Of a stretch of 64,000 nucleotides of DNA, positions 57,740 through 64,000 are shown one piece after another (positions within the stretch are counted from its first letter, which is position 1; each line of letters starts with the position of its first letter). The notes under the pieces are model-generated. The model did not search any database, had not been told where the DNA came from, and saw nothing but the letters and a program-made list of their open reading frames with translations. The translations under genes and the position numbers were made by a program. Source of the DNA: Microvirga sp. Mcv34 (GTDB lineage Bacteria > Pseudomonadota > Alphaproteobacteria > Rhizobiales > Beijerinckiaceae); assembly GCF_024519725.1 (NCBI RefSeq), contig NZ_JALJRK010000023.1, positions 1-64,000 on the forward strand. The letters are read 5' to 3'.

Positions 57740-58600
57740 TTACTTGCTGGCGATGCCCCACACCGCGAAGAGGTATCGCCTCACGGCGAAGATGAAGAGC
57801 ACGGAGGGGATGATGAGGATGAAGCCGCCGGCGAAGCGGTAATGCAGCGGGCTCTCGGCCAGAATCCGGAGCAGATAGGCGGTGAGCGTCCGCTCGCGCA
57901 CGGTGAGAATCGAGGCGGCGAACACCTCGTTCCAGGAGATCACGAAGGCGAAGATCGCCGTGGCGGCCAAGCCCGGCAGGGCGAGCGGCAGCACCACTTT
58001 CATGAAGGCCTGGAATCGCGTGCAGCCGAAGACCCATGCGGCCTCCTCGTATTCGCGCGGAATGCCCATGAACAGGCTTTGTGTAACGAGAGCCGCGAAG
58101 GGCAGGGCCAGCACCGTATGGATGAGCGAGACGCCGAAGGGCGTGTCGTAGAGCCCCAGGCGGATGAACGAAACGGTGAGCGGCAGGGCCAGGATAGCGA
58201 GCGGGAAGGCGCGGGTGAGAAGGACGAGGAGCCGATAGGCGTTCTGCCCGCGGAAGGTATAGCGTGCCAGCGCATAGCCTGCGGGAGCGCCCAGTGCGAT
58301 CGAGAACACCACGGTCAGCCCGGCGGCGATGAGAGAATTGACGAGGGCGTTGAACACGCCCTCGATGGCGAGGAACTGGCTCATGGCCGCGAAGGACAGG
58401 TCCGACGGCCAGATCGATTTCGGCCAGCGGAACACGCCGAGCCTGCCGCCGAAGGCGCCGAGCGCCACGAGATAGATCGGCACCAGCACCCAGGCGATCA
58501 GCACCGCAAGGCCCGTCCAAAGCAACAGGCGCCGGGCCGATGGAAGAGCCATGCTGCGGTTCGTCGAAGTGGTTTTCAGTTCGGCAGCGCTGGTGGTCAT
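57740..58600 (-). CDS. ABC sugar transporter permease, second subunit
   Basis: A 286-aa MalG-type inner-membrane protein with about six helices. The EAA-type motif is EYEEAAWVFGCTRFQAFMKVVLPLALPG. It overlaps the first permease by 4 bp (ATGA), indicating coupled translation. Confidence 0.92.
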   Translation of the reverse strand: MTTSAAELKTTSTNRSMALPSARRLLLWTGLAVLIAWVLVPIYLVALGAFGGRLGVFRWPKSIWPSDLSFAAMSQFLAIEGVFNALVNSLIAAGLTVVFSIALGAPAGYALARYTFRGQNAYRLLVLLTRAFPLAILALPLTVSFIRLGLYDTPFGVSLIHTVLALPFAALVTQSLFMGIPREYEEAAWVFGCTRFQAFMKVVLPLALPGLAATAIFAFVISWNEVFAASILTVRERTLTAYLLRILAESPLHYRFAGGFILIIPSVLFIFAVRRYLFAVWGIASK

Positions 58601-59448
58601 GGGAGCTGCTCCGGACGGGTTCTCAATACGCGCAGGTAAAGGGCCGTCGCGGCGAGAGAGATCGCCATGATGAGCACCGCATAGGCAGCCGCGACGCCGT
58701 AATTCTGGTTGTCGTTCTGCCAGACATAGGCCTCGCCGGCGAGAACGGGGAAGTTGCGTCCGCCGAGCGCATAGACGACGGCGAAGACCTCGAAGGCCAG
58801 CACCGTGCGCAGGATCAGGGCCGATTGCAGGCTGGGCTTCAGAAGTGGCAGGGTGATCCGTGTGAAGCGCGTCCATGGCTTGGCTCCGAAGATCTCGGCC
58901 GCTTCCGCGAATTCCTTCGGGATCAGCTGCAGGCCCGCGATCAGGATCACCAGCACGATGGCGGTGGCGCGCCAGAGCTCCGCGAGCACGATGGCGAAGA
59001 ACAGGGCGACGGGCGTCTCCTGCGACAGCCATCCGGTCGGGCCCTGGATGAGGCCGAGCGCGTAGAGCGCTGAGTTCAGATAGCCCGTGTTCTGCAGCAA
59101 CGCGAGCCAGGCGAGACCCGCCGCGAGGTCCGAGATTCCAAGGGGAATGGTGAGCACCCACAGGACGAGGTCGCGGCCCTTGTCGAGCTTCGTCACCATG
59201 GTGGCCATGCCGAGCGCCAGAACGACCTGGAGCGGCACGACCACGAGGGTGAGCATGAACGTGTTCTTGATGGCGAGCGCGAAATTCAGGTCGCCGGCCA
59301 TGCGCTGATAGTTTTCGAGCGAGAAGCCTTCGCCTGCGGAAAACGACAGCCAGATCGTCTGCACGAGCGGCACAAGAAACAGCGCGCCTAAGAAGACGAC
59401 CGATGGCGCGATCAGCGCATAGGGAATCCAGGATGTGCGCGCAGGCAT
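58597..59448 (-). CDS. ABC sugar transporter permease, first subunit
   Basis: A 283-aa MalF-type permease. Helices include IPYALIAPSVVFLGALFLVPLVQTIWLSF. The cytoplasmic EAA loop reads EFAEAAEIFGAKPWTRFTRITLPLLKPSLQ. Start ATG 59448 gives the expected short N-terminus. Confidence 0.92.
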   Translation of the reverse strand: MPARTSWIPYALIAPSVVFLGALFLVPLVQTIWLSFSAGEGFSLENYQRMAGDLNFALAIKNTFMLTLVVVPLQVVLALGMATMVTKLDKGRDLVLWVLTIPLGISDLAAGLAWLALLQNTGYLNSALYALGLIQGPTGWLSQETPVALFFAIVLAELWRATAIVLVILIAGLQLIPKEFAEAAEIFGAKPWTRFTRITLPLLKPSLQSALILRTVLAFEVFAVVYALGGRNFPVLAGEAYVWQNDNQNYGVAAAYAVLIMAISLAATALYLRVLRTRPEQLP

Positions 59449-59515
59449 GAAGCCGCTCCACTCGCGAGGAAAGGACCCGGCGGAAACGAAATCCGCCGGG
59501 CTCTACATGTTAGGG

Positions 59516-60799
59516 CTATTGGACCGCGCAGGCGCCCTGGCTCGGCTTGTCCGGAGCCCAGCAGGGGGCGCCGGTTTCCTTCATGAGCGTGTCGAGAACC
59601 TTCGCCTGAGCTTCCAGCACGTCTTTGACCGGCTCGTTGCGCAGCACGATGCGCTGGAACGAGTCCATGTAGACCTTGTTGAACTCGCCGCCCTTGGCGC
59701 CGAGGCCCACGGGCAGGAGCGACACGAGCGCATCCTTGGCGTTCTGCGTCGCCGCCACCGCGCCGGCGAGCGCCTTAATGCCGGGCGCGAGATCGGCCGG
59801 CAGCTCCGCCTTCACGACCGGGAAGAAGCCGACTTCGGCGGCCGTCGCGAGCTGCGTCTCGGGCTTGGTCAGGTGCTCGATCACCGCCACGGCGCCCGCG
59901 CGGTTCGGTGCGTCCTTCGGGATGGCGAGGCCGGCGATCACCGGCATGTAGCCGCGTCCCTTCGGGCCGGCCGGAGCCGGGAAGGCGACGAACTGGTCGG
60001 GCTGCAGGGTGAGCGCTTCCTTCACACGGGCGATGTGATCCCACGCGATCCACACCTCGCCGGAGAGCAGGGGTTCCTGCATGAAGTTGTAGTTGGTCGA
60101 ATTGGGATTCGACACCGCCCACAAGTCCTTCAGCGCGTTCCATCCGGCTTCCGCGTCGGGCGACTTGAAGGTTGTGACGACGCCGCCGGTGAAGGACGGG
60201 TAGAAATAGCCCTGGAAGAACCGCGGCAGCAGACCCGTCGGACCGGCCGGGAAGCCGAGGCGGCGCTGGCCCGTCTTGTCGACGATGTTCTTGCCCCATT
60301 GCTGAAGCTGGGCATAGGTGAGGGTGTTCACGTCGGCGCCGGCCGGCAGGTATTGCAGCGCCTGCTTGTTGGCAACCATCACGTAGGTGGCCTGCATCCA
60401 CGGGATGTATTGCTGCTGGCCCGTGCCGAGCTTGCCGAGATCCATCAGGCTCGCCGGAATACCGCGATCCGTCAGCTTCGCGGCAACGTCGTCGACGGGC
60501 TGGAGATCGGCCGGAACGTGCGGCTGCAATTCGCCGTGCAGCGCGCCGACGACGCTCGCCGTGCGCTTGCCGGCCTGCGACTCCGCCTTCATGCGGACCG
60601 CGAAAGCGGGCGGCTCGTCGACCACATACGTAACCTTGCCCGGAATGCCCTTCAGCAGGACGTCACGGACCTTCGTCGCTTCCTCGATGGGACGAAGCTG
60701 GGTCGAATAAAAGATCGTTTCCTGCGCCTGTGCGACTGTGAGCCCTCCGAAAAGGGCTGCCGCGGCGGCGATGGCGCGAAGCGATACCGGATGCGTCAT
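59516..60799 (-). CDS. ABC transporter periplasmic solute-binding protein
   Basis: A 427-aa secreted protein with the signal peptide AAALFGGLTVAQAQ and a GGAGGA RBS right before the ATG. The mature part has the type 1 sugar-binding layout (LYPxYxGxx-like PGKVTYVVDEPPAFAVRM..., GPTGLLPRFFQGYFYPSFTGG). The substrate is inferred to be a sugar, glycoside or compatible solute because of the operon. It follows lacI-type by 67 bp. Confidence 0.9.
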   Translation of the reverse strand: MTHPVSLRAIAAAAALFGGLTVAQAQETIFYSTQLRPIEEATKVRDVLLKGIPGKVTYVVDEPPAFAVRMKAESQAGKRTASVVGALHGELQPHVPADLQPVDDVAAKLTDRGIPASLMDLGKLGTGQQQYIPWMQATYVMVANKQALQYLPAGADVNTLTYAQLQQWGKNIVDKTGQRRLGFPAGPTGLLPRFFQGYFYPSFTGGVVTTFKSPDAEAGWNALKDLWAVSNPNSTNYNFMQEPLLSGEVWIAWDHIARVKEALTLQPDQFVAFPAPAGPKGRGYMPVIAGLAIPKDAPNRAGAVAVIEHLTKPETQLATAAEVGFFPVVKAELPADLAPGIKALAGAVAATQNAKDALVSLLPVGLGAKGGEFNKVYMDSFQRIVLRNEPVKDVLEAQAKVLDTLMKETGAPCWAPDKPSQGACAVQ

Positions 60800-60866
60800 T
60801 TCCTTCCTCCATCGGTCCCTTATCGTTGCCGCTCGATCCGGGGCCGGAAGACCGAGGGCATCAGAC

Positions 60867-61874
60867 TCAGTTGGCCGGTCCGTGGGTCGCCCTGGGAACC
60901 TGCCGAACCGGCAGAATGGTTTGCAGCTCGGAAGGCTTGCGCCCTCCGAGCCGGTCAATCAGCATCTCGGCCAATTGCCGCCCGACGTCCGGAGCGGCGA
61001 TTTCCATGCTCGACAGGGGCGGATCGGTGAATGCGGCCGACGGCAGATTGTCGTGACCGATCACCGCGATATCGCGCCCGGCGATGAAGCCGCGTTCTTT
61101 GAGCGCGCTCAGCGCGCCGATCGCCATGCTGTCGGTCGCGCACAACAAGGCCGTGGGAGGCGCGCTATGCTGGAGCAGCCATTGAGCGGCCTCATAGCCG
61201 CCCTCTTCGGTCGGCTGCGCCGTATATTCGAGCGCTTCCGAGGCGCCCAATTCGTTGAGTGCCGCACGCCAGCCCTTGCGGCGAAAGTGAGCAAAGGTGA
61301 GCTCCTGCGGGGCCGCGATATGGGCGATGCGCCGGTGGCCCAGGGACGCGAGCATCTGGGCCGCTTCCCTGAACCCGGCCTCGCCGTCGCCGTCGATGAA
61401 GGCGTGCTCTTCCGATCGGGCGGTGCGGCCATGGGTGACGAAAGGAATGCCGCGTTCCTTCAGGAAGGCGACACGCTCGTCCTCGAGTCTTGTGCGCACC
61501 ACGATCACGGCGTCGGCCCGGCGTCCGTCGAGGAGCCGCCGATAGGTGTCCATCTCGCCCGTACGTCCGGCGATGGGCAGCAGCATCAGGTCGAGGCCTT
61601 CCTCGGCCAAACGCTGCCCGCAGGCGGCGAGCATGTTCAGGAAGATGGGAGGGCCGAACCGGCCCGGCTCCGTCGGCAGAGTTACGGCCACTGCTTCGGC
61701 CTTGCGACGCCGCAGGCTACGCGCGGCAGGATTCGGACGATAATTCATCGCCTGTGCCGCCGCCTGAACGCGCTCGCGCGTGGCCGGGGCCACGTCGGAA
61801 TAGCCGTCGAGCGCCCGGGACACTGTGGTGATCGACAGGCCCAGCGATTGCGCGAGAAGCTTCAGGTTCGACAC
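60867..61874 (-). CDS. LacI family transcriptional repressor
   Basis: A 335-aa repressor with a GTG start at 61874 and AAGGAGAG upstream. The N-terminal HTH is LKLLAQSLGLSITTVSRALDGYSDVAPATRERV. The periplasmic-binding-protein-like domain follows. It is first in an operon with the ABC transporter and hydrolase and has a palindromic operator in its own promoter, so it should repress the whole unit until the inducer binds. Confidence 0.93.
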   Translation of the reverse strand: MSNLKLLAQSLGLSITTVSRALDGYSDVAPATRERVQAAAQAMNYRPNPAARSLRRRKAEAVAVTLPTEPGRFGPPIFLNMLAACGQRLAEEGLDLMLLPIAGRTGEMDTYRRLLDGRRADAVIVVRTRLEDERVAFLKERGIPFVTHGRTARSEEHAFIDGDGEAGFREAAQMLASLGHRRIAHIAAPQELTFAHFRRKGWRAALNELGASEALEYTAQPTEEGGYEAAQWLLQHSAPPTALLCATDSMAIGALSALKERGFIAGRDIAVIGHDNLPSAAFTDPPLSSMEIAAPDVGRQLAEMLIDRLGGRKPSELQTILPVRQVPRATHGPAN

Positions 61875-61901
61875 AGGACTTCTGCTCTCCTTGTGCCCCC
61901 A

Positions 61902-61932
61902 ATTAGATCTCCAAAACGTTTTGGGAAGTCAA
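61902..61932 (-). promoter_or_regulatory. LacI operator and promoter of the sugar operon
   Basis: On the minus strand TTGACT (61927-61932) is a -35. The perfect palindrome CCAAAACGTTTTGG (61911-61924) lies in the spacer. The -10 is TCTAAT (61902-61907) with a 19-bp spacer, or GATCTA (61904-61909) with a 17-bp spacer. An AACG/CGTT centre is typical of LacI-family operators. Repression of the six-gene operon is expected. Confidence 0.8.
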
Positions 61933-62139
61933 CATTCCCAATCTCAGTCCTTCGTCTAAGCTCCGCTCAAGACAAGATCAGCGTGCATTCAACCCTTACT
62001 CTGAGGGGACTTGGGATGGTGGCCGGTGCGAGGCTGCGGACCGGACAGGATCAGGACTCAAGCGTCGGACGGACCACTTCGCTATGGGGTCCGAAGCCCG
62101 AGGTGTATAGTGGCGCTAACCAGATCCGGAGGATGCCAG

Positions 62140-62895
62140 ATGGCGAAAGACCCGACCCTGCCCGTCGACGACGACGCTCGCGTTCTGGCCAAGAGGTTGA
62201 TGCGCACGGCCCGCTCCGGTGCGCTCGCCACCAACGATGCGGAAACCGGAACGCCGTTCGCGAGCCTCGTTCAGGTCGGGACGGATCTCGACGGCTCTCC
62301 CGTCATCCTCACCTCGCAGCTTTCGGTGCATACGCGGCTGATGGAGGCCGATCCGCGTTGCTCCCTTCTCCTGTGCTCCATCGGCAAGGGCGACCCGCTG
62401 GCGCATCCGCGCCTGACCCTGCAGGCGACGGCCGAGCGCCTCGATCGGGACACGGATGAGGCGAGGAAGATCCGCCGCCGTTACCTGCTGGAACATCCCA
62501 AGGCCGAGCTCTATGTCGATTTTCCGGACTTCAGCTTCTGGCGTCTGAAGGTCTCATCCGGCAGTCTCAACGGCGGGTTCGGTCGGGCCTATCGCATGAC
62601 CACCGGGGATCTCCTCACGGACCTGTCGGAATTTTTCGATTTTTACGACTTCGAAGCCGGCGCCATCGAGCATATGAATGCCGAGCATAGCGACGCCGTT
62701 GCGCTCTACGCCACCCAGCTCTGCGGAGCCCGCGAGGGCGCTTGGCATCTGATCGGGATCGATCCTGAAGGCCTCCAGATGGCTCTCGGCGACGATATCC
62801 TGCGCCTGTTCTTCCCGAAGCCCCTGACGGGTCCGCACGAGGTGCGTCCCATGCTCATCCGGCTCGCGAACGAGGCGCGGAGCAGGGCTGGATGA
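62140..62895 (+). CDS. HugZ/pyridoxamine-phosphate-oxidase-like protein
   Basis: A 251-aa protein with GGAGG nine bases before ATG 62140. Residues about 10-150 are a split-barrel flavin-binding-like domain (LMRTARSGALATNDAETGTPFASLVQVG). Residues about 180-251 are a HugZ/DUF2470 C-domain (EHMNAEHSDAVALYATQLCG). This architecture occurs in haem-utilisation protein HugZ and related proteins. Whether it degrades haem here is unproven. It converges on the TPR gene. Confidence 0.88.
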   Translation: MAKDPTLPVDDDARVLAKRLMRTARSGALATNDAETGTPFASLVQVGTDLDGSPVILTSQLSVHTRLMEADPRCSLLLCSIGKGDPLAHPRLTLQATAERLDRDTDEARKIRRRYLLEHPKAELYVDFPDFSFWRLKVSSGSLNGGFGRAYRMTTGDLLTDLSEFFDFYDFEAGAIEHMNAEHSDAVALYATQLCGAREGAWHLIGIDPEGLQMALGDDILRLFFPKPLTGPHEVRPMLIRLANEARSRAG

Positions 62896-62904
62896 TCCTC
62901 AGGC

Positions 62905-64000
62905 TTATTCAGGTATGCCCGCGACCTGGAGCGCATCGAGATAGTGCTGGGCGAAGGCTTGGTCACGCCAAGGATTGATCTGCCGTTGCAGGGTCAGCGT
63001 GTAGGTCGGGAAGGCTTCCATCAGGCGTTCCGCCGCGATCTTCGCCTCATCCAGCCGGCCGAGCCCGACAAAGGCCCCGATGACGACCCTGTAGGAGGAG
63101 CCGTAGCCCGGCATCTCCCGCAGGGCCGTTTCTCCCCAGTTCAAAGCCTCCTCGAACTGTTCGAGCATGAGGTAGCACATCCCGATCCCAGACAGGGCAA
63201 TGCCCTTTTCCGGGTCCAGGGGACTCAGGCGCATTGCCTTGTGGAAATGGTCGATCGCCACGAGAGGCCGGCTGGCATGGGTGTTGACCCACCCGCTGCT
63301 CGTATAGCTCTGGGCCGAGTTCGGATTGAGCGAGAGGGACCGCTCGATCGCGTTCAGGGCAGCCTCGTAATCCCTCGCGCTGTAGGCGAGGACCTGTGCG
63401 GCGAAGCGCAGGCTCGTCGGGTCCTCGCGCGCCTCCGCCATCACCTCGCGCGCCATGCGGGTCGCGACCCGGACATCGTCCGGCTCATGCCAGCACTGGC
63501 TCACCGAAATGCTGCGGATATAGGCGCCGAGGGCTTTCGCCAGCGTGAAGCCGGGATCGATGCTCAGGGCCTCATTCGTGAGCCTGCGGACGTCGGAGAA
63601 ACCCTCCCGGGTCATCTTGTAGAAGCAGGGCAGGGCGCGCAGGTACAGGTCATAGGCCGTGACGGAGGTGGTCGGCTTGTTGTGGGCCTGCCGGATTTCC
63701 TCGAGCCGTATGCTGGGCTCGACCGCCCCGACGACGCTCTCCGTGACACGGTCCTGCAATTCGAAGATGTCGCTCAAATCCGCGTCGAACCGGTCGGCCC
63801 AGACATGGTGCCCGGTCACCCCGTCGATGAGCTGACCGGCGATGCGGACCCGAGATCCCGCCTTCCGGATGCTGCCCTCCAGGACGTATTGCACGCCGAG
63901 TTCGCGGGAGACCTGCCGGACATCGACGGCGCGGCCCTTGTAGGTGAAGGAGGAGTTCCGGGCGATCACGAAGAAGGACCTCACCCGACTCAGACCCGTG
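62905..64000 (-). CDS. TPR-containing C-terminal part of an adenylate-cyclase-type regulator (partial)
   Basis: The frame is open to the window edge (about 365 codons) and its N-terminus is outside. The visible part begins TGLSRVRSFFVIARNSSFTYKGRAVDVRQVSRELGVQYVLEGSIRKAGSRVRIAGQLIDGVTGHHVWADRFD (about 63770-64000), the TolB-like region found after class III cyclase or winged-helix domains in rhizobia. Then come tetratricopeptide-like repeats. The missing N-terminus probably carries a cyclase or DNA-binding domain. Confidence 0.85.
   Translation of the reverse strand, partial: TGLSRVRSFFVIARNSSFTYKGRAVDVRQVSRELGVQYVLEGSIRKAGSRVRIAGQLIDGVTGHHVWADRFDADLSDIFELQDRVTESVVGAVEPSIRLEEIRQAHNKPTTSVTAYDLYLRALPCFYKMTREGFSDVRRLTNEALSIDPGFTLAKALGAYIRSISVSQCWHEPDDVRVATRMAREVMAEAREDPTSLRFAAQVLAYSARDYEAALNAIERSLSLNPNSAQSYTSSGWVNTHASRPLVAIDHFHKAMRLSPLDPEKGIALSGIGMCYLMLEQFEEALNWGETALREMPGYGSSYRVVIGAFVGLGRLDEAKIAAERLMEAFPTYTLTLQRQINPWRDQAFAQHYLDALQVAGIPE

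Overview
This window is chromosomal DNA from a GC-rich alphaproteobacterium of the order Hyphomicrobiales (Rhizobiales). The best guess is a Methylobacteriaceae/Microvirga-like organism. This rests on the Irr regulator divergent from fabA-fabB-fabI, the glnK-amtB and tesB-ubiH neighbourhood beside ftsK, an NDUFA9-like protein next to a tRNA-Leu, small alphaproteobacterial conserved proteins (DUF6481, DUF3096), and many short palindromic intergenic repeats. The genus is an inference. No prophage, intact insertion sequence or CRISPR array is visible.

Layout. 1-1561: start of ftsK, cut by the window edge. 1.7-3.7 kb: copper-handling cluster (DUF2946-like protein, YcnI-PCuAC fusion, SCO1). 4.0-8.3 kb: amtB, glnK behind a sigma-54 promoter, thioesterase tesB, and a UbiH-type hydroxylase. 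8.4-10.7 kb: RTX protein followed by a tandem array of palindromic repeats. 10.9-15.3 kb: inorganic pyrophosphatase, a GNAT protein and aconitase. 15.5-22.4 kb: cytochrome c maturation genes ccmA, ccmB // ccmC, ccmD, ccmG, split by a 3.6-kb block (GNAT, ArsR-like regulator, NIPSNAP, ABM monooxygenase, M23 peptidase). 22.5-27.3 kb: class III cyclase, DsbA-like protein, and a PAS-GAF-PAS-GGDEF-EAL protein. 27.7-29.6 kb: second RTX gene, broken by a frameshift. 29.8-30.0 kb: transposase remnant. 30.0-33.7 kb: fabI, fabB, fabA and divergent irr. 33.7-41.2 kb: mixed housekeeping genes. 41.3 kb: tRNA-Leu(CAG). 41.7-43.9 kb: island of small stress-type proteins (bS21, DUF6481, CspA and hypotheticals). 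44.4-46.2 kb: transglutaminase-like peptidase and CtaG. 46.2-49.0 kb: Zn/Cd-type P-ATPase with a divergent MerR regulator and its operator. 49.2-55.3 kb: LLM oxidoreductase, AraC regulator, MscS channel, an HTH-only AraC paralogue, and two tandem small secreted Cys proteins. 55.4-61.9 kb: LacI-regulated six-gene sugar or osmolyte operon (lacI-type, binding protein, two permeases, ATPase, GH63-like hydrolase). 62.1-64.0 kb: HugZ-like protein and the C-terminal part of a TPR protein.

How genes work together. Respiratory biogenesis recurs: SCO1/PCuAC and CtaG for copper delivery to oxidase, the Ccm system for c-type haem, Irr for iron and haem sensing, and a UbiH-type quinone hydroxylase. Type II fatty-acid synthesis is a compact fabA-fabB-fabI block. 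The two RTX paralogues share a C-terminal region and a promoter-like upstream motif, but no type I exporter is in the window. No clearly new multi-gene system was found. The most unusual items are the paired RTX genes with one frameshifted, the invaded ccm locus with a repeat translated into CcmA, the HTH-only AraC derivative, the tandem secreted Cys proteins, and the dense palindromic repeats.
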